Source: Tridacna crocea (taxonomy: Eukaryota; Mollusca; Bivalvia; Cardiida; Cardiidae). From it: a stretch of 64,000 bases of DNA. Positions 10,617 through 21,744 of this stretch are shown here, in pieces. The translations under genes were made by a program, and so were the position numbers. Position 1 is the stretch's first letter; each line of letters opens with the position of its first letter. The stretch covers positions 44,130,992 to 44,194,991 of the forward strand of contig OX031065.1 in NCBI GenBank assembly GCA_943736015.1, written 5' to 3'. The notes below the pieces were generated by a model. That model was not told the origin of the DNA. It searched no databases and saw only the letters and a list, made by a program, of their open reading frames with translations.

Positions 10617-12360
10617 TTTTAAGTTTGATCCCCTATTGCATCAGTGAACTAAAGTAACAGATGGATGAAAAAATAGGGCCTTTTTTGACCTGGGCCTTAC
10701 CCTATTGTATGTCTTCAAGTTTGAAACTTGTTGGCCGGATTTGTAATGTTTGGCTTGTTGTGTTTTCACTCATTAGCCACTGGAGCAATACAGGGCCATC
10801 ATGGCCCTCTTGTTTCAAGTCATGTCCCCTATTGCATCAGTGAAATAGAGTAACAGAATAGAAGAGTAAAAATAACAAAGGAAATAAAGAAACTTAAGTA
10901 ATGAAAATATCCAAATCTTAGTATTGGCATACTTACGGTTGGACATGAATATATAATGAAATAACGAAATCAAAGGTTAGTATGCAGCAATAAATTATAC
11001 TGTGGCACTCATAAATGGATCATTTTTGAGGTACTAAATGCTATAACTCAGTAAGTTTTCTTGACTTTTGTCCTGTTTGTCTGTCCTAGTAGGTCTAGGC
11101 AAAATTGTGAATAAATCTAGCTAGAAATATAAACAGATTCAATGTGAAGACTGAAAATTCAGAGATTGGTTCCAATTAATTCTGCAAGGAACATTTATTA
11201 GGTGAATTATGGTATGTGAAATTAGTCAGACTTGATTTAATATACATTGTGAGTCTTACATAAATGTGGATTTTTATGAGCACCTTAGATTAAAAAGATT
11301 TGTGAAAAAGATTGCATTGTATCATTGTCTGCTTCATTTTTGTGAACATAGGAAAAGTCTAAATTACGTTATAGGCAAATTTTGGGTAGGCGCGTTTATT
11401 AGCATATAAAAAAAAGTCTGCACCACTTTCAGATCTGGCATCCATGCTTAAAGTGAATGTAAAGGGCTATCCTAATTCACCAGATGGATTGAAAAAAAAA
11501 AATAGAAATAGGGCTCTTTTTTTGATCTGGGCCTTAGCCTATAATGTTTGGCTTGTAGTTTTTTTACTTATTAGCCAGTGGAGCGATACAGGGCCATCAT
11601 GACCCTATTGCTTCAAGTCATATCCCCTATTGTATCAGTGAAATAGATTAATAGAGTAGGAGACTTAGAATAACAAAGGAAATAAAGCAGCTTAATTAAT
11701 GAAAATAGCCAAATCATAGTGTTGGCATACTTATGGTTACAGTTGTGAATATATAATGAAATAACGAAATCAAAGGTCAGTGTGCAACAACATATTATAC
11801 TGTTGCACTCATAAATAGATAATTTTTGAGGTGCTAAATGCTAAAACTCCATAACTGTTCTTAATTCTGGTCCTCCATGTCTGTCCTAGTAGCTCTAGCC
11901 AAAACTGTGAAAAAATCTAGCCAGAAATATTAACACATTCAATGTGAAGACTGAAATTCAGAGATTGTTTTCTATTCATTTCTGCTTGGAACATTTATTA
12001 GGTGTTTTACGGTATGTGAAATTGGTCAGACTTGATTTAATAAAAGTCTTACATACAGGCAAATGTGGATTTTTATGAGCATCTTAAATTCAAAAGATTT
12101 GTCAAAAAGATTGCATTGTTTCATTGTTTTTTTTTCCATTATTGTGAACATAGGAAAAGTTTAATTTTTGTTATAGGCAAATTTGGGGTAGGCGCGTTTA
12201 TTAGCATATAAAAAAAATCTGCACCACTTTCAGATCTGGCATCCATGCTTAAAGTGACCCTAATAGGCTATCCTAAATCACTGTACCATTTGAATTTTTC
12301 TACCAGATGGATTGAAAAAAAATTAAAAATAGAGCCCTTTTTTGATCTGGGCCTTAGCCT
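10543..12360 (+). repeat. Direct tandem duplication of element 3' ends plus about 800-bp flank
   Basis: The end hairpin GGGCCATCATG recurs at about 10597, 10793 and 11590, each preceded by TGTTTTCACTTATTA-like or TTTGGCTTGT sequence. The roughly 815-base segment at 10740-11540 (including TGTTGACATGAATATATAATG-like sequence in pieces and AATAACGAAATCAAAGG) is repeated at 11540-12360. Confidence 0.7.
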
Positions 12361-12420
12361 AACACTCTAGGCATAGGAAGGTTGGTAAAATTGGGAGACA
12401 GGGCTTTTTCTCGGTTTTAT

Positions 12421-13097
12421 AGCTCACCTGAGCACAACATGCTCAAGGTGAGCTTTTAGGATCACCATGTGTCTGTTGTGTGTCGTCAACAATTCTTTAA
12501 ACATCAACTCCTCCTAAAATTTGATTCCGTCAAAAACTCTGGTTGCCATGGCAACCAAATGGAATTTCCTGAGAAATTCTTTAAAAATCTTCTTATCTGA
12601 AACCGCTGGACAGATCTTAAAATAATTTCACAGAGATGTTCCTTGGGTGACCCTTTTCAAAAATTGTTTGCGAAATTTTGACCCATGAAGAAACATGGCT
12701 CTGGTGAATGGGGGCTACTTGCACTATACAGAAAGGAAGAAATTCTTAAAAATTCTTCTCTCGAACGGCTGGTCAGATTCTAAAATAATTTCACAGAAAT
12801 GTTCCTGGAATGACCCTTTTGAAAAATTGTTCGTGAAATTTTGATAGGTCAAGAAACATGGCTCTGGTGAATAGGGGCTACTTGCACTATACGGAAATTA
12901 GGAAACTCCTGAAAATTCTTCTTTTCTTAAACTTCTGGTCAGATTTTGAAAGGACTTTTGCAGGTGACCTTTCGAAAATCGCTTGGCAAAAAAACGATTG
13001 TTTCCAGTGTTTCAATACTGGGCAAAAAAAAAAACAAATTGGCTATGGTCCTCTTAAAAATTCAGGTGAACGATCAAGGGAAATCTTGGCCCTCTTG
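12421..13097 (+). mobile_element. Helentron/pearl-like element, AGCTCACC family, short
   Basis: Same ends as at 5273, with only about two and a half 165-bp repeat units. The right-end CAGGTGAACGATC and AGGGAAATCTTGGCCCT carry substitutions that weaken the hairpin. Confidence 0.72.
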
Positions 13098-13188
13098 TTC
13101 GAAAGTGTATGTACAGAGCTCCAGGCAGAGGGAATTATTTTGGTTTCAAAATTAAAAATATTAATTAATTCTCCACTAAACCCTAGGT

Positions 13189-13238
13189 TACTCATTGGAA
13201 TCGTCTCATCGAGATGATTCCAATGAGTACCCTTAACA
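13189..13238. repeat. Isolated near-perfect hairpin
   Basis: TACTCATTGGAATCGTCTC and its complement lie back to back (about 13189-13232). It is not part of a recognised family here. Confidence 0.6.
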
Positions 13239-13441
13239 TAGAATTTGAAAGGGAAATAATGGATATAGGATACCATCACTCTCTCTTATCTGGTGCTCTT
13301 TATGATGTTTATTAAGAAAAAATTGAAATTTTTTTCCTGTATACAAAAGAAAGGAGACAACAAAACTTAGAATTCTTGCATATTGACAGCGTTTTGTTGA
13401 TATAGAGGAACTTATACTTATGTTTATATATTATTATTTTT

Positions 13442-15046
13442 AGCTCACCTGAGCACAACATGCTCAAGGGGAGCTTTTAGGATCACCCGGTGTGTGTCAG
13501 TGCGTCGTGTGTCGTCAACAATTCTTTAAACATCAACTCCTCCTAAACTGCAAGGCCAATTTGGACCAAACTTGGCAGGAATGTTCCTTGGGAGGTCCTC
13601 TTTAAAAATTGTGAACAGAATTTGATCCCATCAAAAACTCTGGTTACCATGGCAACCAAAAGGAATTTTTTAGCAAATTCTTTAAAAATCTTCTCCTCTG
13701 AAACCGCTGGTTGGATTTTAAAATAATTTCACAGATATGTTCCTTGGGTGACCCTTTTCAAAAATTGTTTGTGAAATTTTGATCCGTTAAAAAAATGTGG
13801 CTCTGGTGAATGGGGGCTACTTGCAGTATACAGAAATGAAGGAATTCTTAAGAACTCTTCTTCTCTGAAACCGCTGGTCAGATTCTGAAATAATTTCACA
13901 GAGATGTTCTTTTGGTGACCCTTTTCAAAACTTGTTCGCGAAATTTTGATCCGTCAAGAAACATGGCTCTGGTGAATGGGGGCTACTTGCCCTATATGGT
14001 AATATAGAAATTCTTCAGAATTCTTCTTCTCTGAAACCGCTGGTCAGAATTTGAAATAATTTTACAGGTATGTTCCTTGGGTGACCCTTTTCAAAAATTG
14101 TTAGTGAAATTTTGATCCGTCAAAAAAAGGTGGCTCTGGTGAATGGGGGCTACTTGCACTCATACAAAAAGAAAGGAATTCTTAAAAATTCTTCTTCTCT
14201 GAAACCGCTGGTCAGATTTTGAAATAACTTTACAGAGATGTTCTTTGGGTGACCCTTTTCAAAAATTGTTTGCGAAATTTTGATCCGTCGATATACACGG
14301 TGAATGGGGGCTACTTGCACTATACGGAAATAAAGAAATTCTTAAAAATTCTTTTTCTCTGAAACTGTTGGTCAGAATTTGAAATTATTTAACAGAAATG
14401 TTCTTTTGATGAGCCTTTTCTAGAATTGTTCGCGAAATTTTGATCTGTCAAGAAACACGGCTCTGGTGAATGGGGGCTACTAAAAATGCTCTATAAGGAA
14501 ATGAAGAAATTATTAAAAATCCTTCTTCTCAGAAACCCCTCGTCAGATTTCGAAATAATTTCACAGAAATGTTCCTTGGATGACCCTTTTCAAAAACTGT
14601 TTGCAAAATTTTGATCAATCAAGAAACATGGCTCTGGGAAATGGGGGCTTCTTGCACTATATGGCCATGAAGAAATTCTTTAAAATTTTTCTTCTCTGAA
14701 ATGGCTGATCAGATTTTGAAATAATCTCACAGAAATGTTCCTTTAGTAATCCTTTTCAAAAATTGTATGCAAAGTGCTGATTTGTCTAGAAACACGGATC
14801 AGGTCAACGGGGGCTACTTGCACTATTTGGTTTTAAAATTCTTTTTCTCTGAACAAAAATTGCTTGAGAAATTTTGATCCATCAAGAAACATGGCTCTGA
14901 TGGCTGTGGACTATTTACACTATACAGACATGAAGAAATTCTTGAAAATTCTTCTTGTCTAAAATGGCTGATTAGATTTTGAAAAAAATGGCTATGGTTC
15001 TCTCATAAATTCAGGTGAGCAATCCAGGGCCATCTTGGCCCTCTTG
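13442..15046 (+). mobile_element. Helentron/pearl-like element, AGCTCACC family, about nine repeat units
   Basis: Left end AGCTCACCTGAGCAC, right end TCAGGTGAGCAATCC then AGGGCCATCTTGGCCCT and CTTG. Internal units of about 165 bases carry the CTCTGGTGAATGGGGGCTAC motif; later units decay. Confidence 0.75.
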
Positions 15047-15421
15047 TTATCAAACCAGTTGACTTGATATGACGCAGGCCTTGGCGAGAGTCAAATAGAT
15101 GTATTTGTTAGTCAACAAGTTTGATAAAAATAATACTACATAAACAAGAATGCGAGATTCAATTAATTACACATACAATTGACAGACATGTATCTTGCAT
15201 CATTATGTTTAAACCTTTACCTGTCAACAAAATTTTTTACTTTTTTGTCCTTTTCCTGCAACATTTTCTATCTTTCTCAAAACAGATTTCAATTTGTAAG
15301 TCACATTTAATTTTAGGCTGCAAATTCATCCAATTTGGACAAGTGTTAAATTTTGTTATGCTGAGGAGTTAATCCTCTGAGTGCTGAAGAGGCCTCGAGG
15401 ACACTTTCAGGCTGGGTATAA

Positions 15422-16049
15422 AGGTCTGTTTATACAAAGCGCAAACGCAAACGTGAAAGCGAACATGGTTTTTTGTCCTGGAATATTTCAGTCATTTCTA
15501 GAGGAACCGTTCAAATAGAGTGCAAACGCAAACAAATATTTGTTCGCGCAAACGACTGCCTTGATTGCCCCAAGAGCAAATTTTCTGAGGTCGCGCTGCT
15601 TTTTTGCTATCAACCAATCAGCAGGTACTTCCCTTGCATCATTTCCACAAATAGAAAGTTGTAAGCCTGACCATTCCAAGAAAAAGCTAGGCACTAGCGT
15701 CAGTCTACTTTGCTTGTGAAGTTTGTAGAAGAATGGACAAGACAATGGACAAGACAGAAGCCATGATTCTTGAAATTGAAAATTTCGTGCTCTGACACAT
15801 GCCTCTTTCTCTTCCTCCGTTGTTTTGCGTACAAATGCAGCACTATGATCTCCTCCATGTCTGACTCTACCTGAGCCATGATTCCAAATGACCAAATTTT
15901 ATCTCTCACAGAAAGAAAAAGGTGAGCTGCCTCGAAAGCTGTCGACGGTTTTCGGCGTTCGGGTTCCTGCTCTATTTGAATGGCACAACTGCTCAAAAGC
16001 CGCGTTCATGTTCGCGTTGGACGCGTTTGCTCTCTGTATAAACAGACCT
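15422..16049. mobile_element. PIF/Harbinger-type element with TAA duplication, decayed
   Basis: Ends AGGTCTGTTTATACA and its complement, flanked by TAA on both sides (15419-15421, 16050-16052); TWA duplications are typical of PIF/Harbinger. Subterminal AAACGCAAACG / CGCGTTTGC repeats add to the inverted arms. On the - strand, about 15720-15920 encodes a peptide with MEEIIVLHLYAKQRRKRKRH, which resembles the basic start of Harbinger transposases but is broken, so this is probably a deletion derivative. Confidence 0.7.
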
Positions 16050-16163
16050 TAAGACCCAAAATGAGCTTGCTTTCAGTGATCCAGCAAAATGGCCAGCAGA
16101 TATCGGAGCTGTAACACGGCCAGCAAAAGAAATTAAAGTTGTATTAATTGCTTTGAGCTTTTA

Positions 16164-16827
16164 TCAAACAATCCCTGGTTTTTACGACCCTGAGATAGTA
16201 GCCTTTTGAAAACATTGTGGGAAAAGGAGAAAATGCTGGTAACCAGCATTTTCTCCTTTTCCCACAATGTTTTCTACCCAGCTGGAATTAAATTTCAATT
16301 TTTGAGTTAAGTTTATTTTGTCGTTTGCAAGTGATTTCAATTGGACCAGTCTAAAATTTTGTTGTTTGAAATCTGGAGTTTTAATGATCCTTAGGTAATA
16401 GCATTTTTTAAAACATTATGGGAAAAGGAGATGATGCTGGTAAACAGCATTTTGTCCATTTACCACAAACAGCATTTTGTCCTTTTACCACAATGTTTTC
16501 TACCCATTCCAAACCAAATTTTAATTCTTCAGTCACATTTATGTATATCATTCTGCTAATGCTTTCAAATCGGACCAGACTATTATTTTGTCATGTAGTA
16601 AAGAGTTAACCCTTTACCACACAATCCCAACTTTTAATGACCCTGAGAAAGAAAGCCTGTGAAAACATTTTGGGAAAAGGAGAAAATGCTGGTTACCAGC
16701 ATTTTCGCCTTTTCCCACAGTGTTTTCTATCCTTTCAAAATCAGTTTTTTTGATTCACATTTGTTTTTTCATTTGCAAATCCTTTCAATTTGGACTTATC
16801 CAAAATTTTGTTGTTTGGCAGAGTTAA
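16164..16827 (+). mobile_element. Chain of three family A MITEs
   Basis: Copies at about 16164-16375, 16375-16609 and 16606-16827, all in one orientation. The last two share one TTAA (16606-16609). In the middle copy a GCATTTTGTCC segment is duplicated inside the right palindrome arm. Confidence 0.75.
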
Positions 16828-17424
16828 AAGCTGAAGATGTCATACACAAAAATATTTAGGTTGTGAGTATAGAAAAAATAACCATCACTATAAAATACCT
16901 CCTTTTGCCACAATGTTTACTAGAGTTCTTTCACTACAAGGCAAACAAATTTATTGAGGGTGGTAATCAGCTAGTCTACCAATAATAGAAATATAAAATA
17001 GCACTCACCTATATTGCCAAAAAATTGAGATTGAGATAAGTACAGCTGTGATGAATGGTTTTTTTTTTTTCCTTTAATCCGAAAAGCTTTGTGTCAATTT
17101 TTTGTTTGGGTTATCTGTCCTGATAGATATAGCAGTGATTGACTTAATTTTAAAACAAACCATCCCAAACTCAGCAGCCAGCTGTAGATTAGAATCAGTC
17201 TATCCGGAGGAGGTGGGAGGGTCAGGAGAGTGAGTGCAAATGGATTTGGGCTGTGTGCACCAAATTTATCATAATATACTAAGTACCTATGTAATTTACA
17301 TCTTTCTTGTATGAAAGTTCATGCCAACAGCAAAATTTGTTTTACCCTTTTTAGGTTTTTCCGAGATAGGATGGGGGTCATTTAGGACCGAACCAGGTCA
17401 CTTCTGCCTGACCAGATCAGTACA
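16828..17424. other. No gene seen
   Basis: Mostly non-repetitive. On the - strand a GTGAGT donor-like site occurs at about 16999-16994 with a short open stretch before it, too weak to call an exon. Confidence 0.4.
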
Positions 17425-17502
17425 CTGTCGGTTTACCTCTGAAACCTCGTAACTACAGCTTGTTACAAGCTGTAGTCACGAGATTTTGGAAGTAAACGGA
17501 TG
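17425..17502. repeat. Palindromic mini-element, about 78 bp
   Basis: Imperfect palindrome centred on CAGCTTGTTACAAGCTG with outer GTCGGTTTAC / GTAAACGGATGAC. A second copy with different substitutions lies at 63137-63214. Confidence 0.65.
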
Positions 17503-17612
17503 ACATTCATTTTTGTATTGACCCATTTCTAAAACACAGATGTTTTACTCATTCATTTTCCGCATAACAATATCAGTAGACGACAAAATTCAATGTTGGT
17601 ACAAAATAAATT

Positions 17613-17727
17613 AAGATTTAGCCTTCTGATAGAGTATGAAACATTGTGGGAAAGAGAGAAAATGCTGGTTACCAGCATTTCCTTCTTTTCCCACAATTTT
17701 TTTGAAAGGCATTTGGTGTAGAGTTAA
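17613..17727 (-). mobile_element. Truncated family A MITE
   Basis: Complete palindrome (17640-17702) with a short right flank ending GAGTTAA; the left terminus is missing. Confidence 0.55.
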
Positions 17728-17952
17728 CCCTTTACTCCAAAGATACTCATTTCTACGCATTGCTTGAAGGAGCCTTAGGAAAACATTGCGGCAAAAGGTG
17801 AAATTGCTAGTGACGAGCTATTTCACCTTTTTTCACAATGTTTTCTATGCTATCAAAAGATGTCATGTACACATAAGAAACTCATTTATCTTAGGTGTTA
17901 TTTAGGGTCAATTAGAGATACCATAGAAATGCCTTACAGGGTAAATGGTTAA
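17724..17952 (+). mobile_element. TTAA-MITE subfamily B
   Basis: Reference for subfamily B. TTAA at both ends, terminus CCCTTTACTCC, and a palindrome whose arms read GGCAAAAGGTGAAATTGC with CTCGTNACGAG at the centre in the best copies. Outside the palindrome it shares only the ends and AAAACATTG / CAATGTTTTC with family A. Shares its left TTAA with the preceding copy. Confidence 0.8.
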
Positions 17953-17965
17953 TTCAGGTCATCTA

Positions 17966-18000
17966 CAAATGAGCCATGCTCTGTGAAAAGGGGACTATTG
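17966..18000 (+). repeat. Solo terminus of GAGCCATGCTCTG MITE
   Basis: GAGCCATGCTCTGTGAAAAG matches the ends of the element at 54451-54844; no second end is present here. Confidence 0.5.
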
Positions 18001-18116
18001 GATCTGAAAAAATTATCGTCCCAGGTCAACGTACACTGTCCATGGAGGCTGACCTGGGCCGAAACTTTCGGCTATTAGTAAATTTTCTCTATTTCCAATG
18101 ACCACCCTGCCTCATG

Positions 18117-19245
18117 TTTAGCTCATTATCAAACGTCAAAATTTTAGGTTAGTCCAAATCGAAACTATGTATTTTCAGAAGACAAAATAAAAGTGGCTGA
18201 AAATTTGACATTTGTTTTGTGAAGGGTAGAAAACATGGTGGGAAAAGGAGAAAATGCTGGTTACCAGCATTTTCTCCTTTTCCCCACAATATTTCAAAAG
18301 GCTTCTTTCTAAGGGTCGTTAAAGGTAGAGATTGTGTGGTAACGGGTTAACCTTTAACCTGCTGAGGGAGTCAAATGAAATCGCAAACCTAAATGGGTTT
18401 AAAAAAAGAGGGGGTAGGGTGAGGGGGCGGGGGTTGCTATAGATCTGTAAGTATGTGATGACTTTCTTGGGATGATGGCTAAGGAAAATGCAATAAGACC
18501 CCTTTTTGTCAGAGCATGGCGTGTTTTGATATTTTTGATATCAAAAAAGGAGTCTAAAATCTGTCGTGTGGTAGAGCATTAACTCTTTACTACACGACAA
18601 AATTTTAGACTGGTTCAAATTGAAAGCATTTGCAGACGACAAAATAAAGGTGACTGAAAAATTGAAATTTGTTCTGGGAAGAGTAGAAAACTCTGTGGGA
18701 AAAGGAGAAAATGCTGGTTACCAGCATTTTCTCCTTTTCCCATAGTGTTTTCAAGAGGCCCCTTTCTCAGCAGGGGAGTCAAAAGTAGGGATAGTGTGGT
18801 AATGGGTTAATTGACCAGTGAGACCAACCTGTCAGATGAAAGGTCAGGCAGTTAAAAAAAGAAGAGGGGCGCGGGGGCTGCTATAGATCTGTAAGTATGT
18901 GATGGCTTGCTTGGGATGATGGAAATGCATTAAGACCCCTTTTTGTCAGAGCATGGCACGTTTTAATGTTTTTGATACCAAAAAAGGAGTCTAAAATCTG
19001 TCCTGTGGTAGGGCATTAACCCATTACCACACTGCAAAATTTTAGGCCAATCCAAATTGAAAGCATTTGCAGTCGAAAATTTCTAAGTGGCTCAAATGGC
19101 GCAATTTTGGTTTGATAGTGTAGAAAACTTGGTGGGAAAAGGAGAAAATGCTGGTTACCAGCAATTTCTCCTTTTCCCACAATGTTTTCAAAAGGCTTGT
19201 TCCTCAGGGGCGTTTATAAGGCGTCATTATGTGGTAAAGGATTAA
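18117..19245 (-). mobile_element. Three family A MITEs in a duplicated MITE-plus-spacer array
   Basis: MITEs at 18117-18350, 18579-18810 and 19016-19245, all reading - strand, separated by spacers 18351-18578 and 18811-19015. The spacers are homologous (GCTATAGATCTGTAAGTATG at 18436 and 18881; AAAAAAGGAGTCTAAAATCT at 18543 and 18979), so a MITE+spacer unit of about 440 bases was duplicated. A third piece of the spacer recurs at 19451-19495. Confidence 0.75.
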
Positions 19246-19453
19246 CTCTTATCCTGCTAAATAACTGAAATGAAATTTTCATTTCGATAGTAAAATCCAA
19301 AATACTGTCATTTCAAAGTTATGATTTTGGGAATAATATCTGTTCATCGGACAGTGTAGATCCAAGATCACAATGCACGTTCTGTGCAGTCTGATCTTAA
19401 TCTACACTGTCCGCAAAAGGTCAGTGAGACGCGATAAGCAGCCAAAGGGTTAA
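19242..19453 (-). mobile_element. TTAA-MITE family D (CTGCACAGAACGTGCAG palindrome)
   Basis: Flanked by TTAA (19242-19245, shared with the previous MITE, and 19450-19453); ends CTCTTATCCTGCT and AGCAGCCAAAGGG. Centre is a palindrome from GGACAGTGTAGATC to GATC..ACACTGTCC with a GTGCAGTCTGATCTT arm. Confidence 0.65.
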
Positions 19454-19495
19454 TTGACCAGTGAGACTATCCTGTCTGATGAAAGGTCAGGAAGG

Positions 19496-19938
19496 TTAAC
19501 CCTTTCCCAAACAATCCCTGGTTTTTACGACCCTGAGATATAGGCCTTTTTGAAAACATTGTGGAAAAAGGAGAAAATGCTGGTAACCAGCATTTTCTCC
19601 TTTTCCCACAATGTTTTCTAACCTGCTGGAAACAAATTTCAATTTTTGAGTTATCTATGTTTATTTTGTCATCAGCATAAGTGCTTTCAATTTGGACCAG
19701 TCTAACCTTCTGTCGTTTGGAAAAGAGTTAACTCTTTATCACACAAGCCCGACTTTGAACGCCCCTGAGAAAGAACCCTAACTCTGACAACACTGTGGGA
19801 AAAGGAGAAAATGCTGGGTAACACAATGTTTTCTACCCTTCCCTTACCAAATATTAATTTTTCAGTCACCTTTATTTTGTTGTCTGCAAATGCTTTCAAT
19901 TTGGACCAGTGTAAAATTTTGTGTTTGGTAAAGAGTGA
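19496..19938 (+). mobile_element. Two family A MITEs sharing a TTAA
   Basis: 19496-19731 has a complete 60-base palindrome. 19728-19938 has lost most of the palindrome's right arm (GGGTAACACAATG) and its terminal TTAA has decayed to TGAA. Confidence 0.75.
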
Positions 19939-20074
19939 ATTGATGGTGCAGAAAAAATGATACCTCTGATGTCATTCCTCATGCTTTATCTATCAAGATC
20001 ACAAGTCAAAGGTGATGGGTGTGAAAAAATTGGTATCCAATCACTTAATATTGATATATCTCATGAAGCAGTCA

Positions 20075-20448
20075 TCTAAACCTTTTACCAAACACTGCCA
20101 ATTTTAATGAACATAAGGAAGAAGGCTTTTGAAGAGGTTTAAGAATAATCTTCTTGATGTGGTTTTTTGCTCAGTAAACCACAGTACTGTTGTGAGTTAT
20201 GAGGAGGCACAATGAATAATCCATGAAGATGATAGCATGAGTGGTTTATTCATTGCACCTCACAACTCACAACATGGTTTATTGAACGATAAATCACGAT
20301 AGAAAGAAGATTATTTCGATTCTCACAATGTTATGAGTTATGAGGCACAATGAATAACCCATGAGGATGATAGCCTGAGTAGTTTATTCATTGTGCCTCA
20401 TAACTCACAACATGGTTTATTGAATGATAAACTACAATAGAACTTTTG
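20075..20448. repeat. MITE stub plus duplicated palindromes
   Basis: 20076-20137 is the left end of a family A MITE. It is followed by two related palindromes of about 75 bases, GAGGCACAATGAATAA..TTATTCATTGTGCCTC type, at about 20195-20275 and 20335-20415, each followed by CACAACATGGTTTATTGAA. Confidence 0.65.
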
Positions 20449-20748
20449 AAAATGGTCACCAAAGAAACATCTCTGTGAAATTATTTCAAAATTTGACAAG
20501 GTTTCAGAGGAGAAGGTATTTAAAGAATTTCTTGGAAATTCCATTTGGTTGCCATGGCAACTGGGTTTTTTTTTATTAAATCAAATTTTGTGAACATTTT
20601 TTAAAGAGGACCTCCCAAAGACCATTCCCGCGGAGTTTGGTCCAAATCGGCCCAGTGGTATAGTTGACAATGGGCGATGACACACAACGGATTACAGATG
20701 ACGGACGATGGACACATCTTGATCTAAAAGCTCCCCTTGAGCATGTAG
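20449..20748 (-). mobile_element. Truncated AGCTCACC-family element
   Basis: Reverse-strand fragment with AAACCTTGTCAAATTTTGAA and AACATTTTTTAAAGAGGACC-like family sequence; it lacks the first 14 bases of the left end and the whole 3' end. Confidence 0.65.
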
Positions 20749-21744
20749 CCAAAACGGAATGAATGGCATCTTTTACATTTTCTGCTTGTACATACATATT
20801 AGCAAATTGCTAATTTGACAATATGTAAAATTGGTAAAATACTTTTCTTTTTTATTTCTACATATAAAACACAACAAGGAAATAGGCTTAAAATGAACTT
20901 GTTGCTTCACATTTAACTCGACGCACCTTCAGTTTATATACCCGAAAATTAGAGAGAAAAAAAAATTGAAATTCCTCTTCCATCGGAGCCAAATGATATT
21001 TTCGTAACCGACCTACACAATCGGAGCCTTTCTTAAATTACGTCCGTTTTGTGTAGTTTTCTGTGGATTCTTGCACTGAGCAAATGGAAACGTCAATAAC
21101 AATTATATAAGCCTGTAGAACAGGAAAATTTCTTCATTTTGCTTATTTTAAGCGCTGAAAGAGCCTGCATTTATCTCCGAGACATATTATTTTGGCTACG
21201 GTCAACCCACGCCACAAATGATTCAGCCAACATCGTACACTTGTTCCAATTTTCTGTAGTGCAGAAAACACGTTGAAAGACCAGAGGATCGAATGACATT
21301 CTCCTTTTTTTGAATTTCAAAGACATAAGAACAGGTGATTACAAATACTGACATGCCTACCTGTTTTGGGGTTGTTTTTCAGCCGACATCTCCAGAAACG
21401 GAAGACCAACACAACATTTTCTCGTCGGAGCCATTGGCTCAGAATATGAAGTTTCCAACCCGTGAATTAACGAAATTGATCTTTGTCAAGGAATTATCTT
21501 CATCTTTTAACCATGAAAGTAAAAGATATAATTTGAGTTGTTGTTCATTTATTCACGGTGTGGATAAAGGCTGCAAAAAACGCAATCTGATCTCAGATCT
21601 ATAATTCACATTGTGACATCTGACCAGGAAAGCTTTCAAATTGCAAAGCCTGGTTTTTTTGTACAGGGCTTGCTAGGTCATGTTTAGTGTAAAGTAGTTA
21701 TCTAAAATTTGGTAACTGCTCCCCTGAGCTTACACTCGGTTATT
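20749..21744. other. Low-repeat island with an uncharacterised ORF
   Basis: About 1 kb free of the recognised repeats. It contains three ATCGGAGCC/GTCGGAGCC motifs (20981, 21020, 21424) and, on +, an open stretch 21335-21604 with an acceptor-like TTGTTTTTCAG at 21371-21381. On -, a short ATG ORF at about 21434-21357 ends at a CAG/GTAGGC donor-like site. Either could be an exon; neither peptide was recognised. Confidence 0.35.

Larger units (their letters stand above)
7800..12366. mobile_element. Composite bounded by long inverted repeats and an 8-bp direct repeat
   Basis: Left arm about 7810-7960 and right arm about 12190-12358 are inverted copies: TCTAAGGCC against GGCCTTAG, then TTTTTTTTCAATCCATCTGG against its complement, then TGGTGCAGATTTTTTT against its complement. 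CTAACACT flanks both ends (7800-7807, 12359-12366). The interior holds three spaced TTACCCCACCCAC motifs (7968, 8131, 8299), a Helentron-like element and a tandem duplication. No transposase was recognised. A Mutator-like or hAT-like origin is possible but not shown. Confidence 0.5.

Noticed and set aside
15488..15895. 135-residue - strand ORF
   Set aside because: It lies wholly within the Harbinger-type element and is at most a decayed transposase remnant, not a host gene.
16980..17060. Possible - strand exon ending at a GTGAGT donor
   Set aside because: Only about 50 bases of open frame, no acceptor or recognisable peptide.
21335..21604. 89-codon + strand ORF with an acceptor-like sequence inside it
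   Set aside because: No recognisable family and no partner exon; kept only as part of the low-repeat island.
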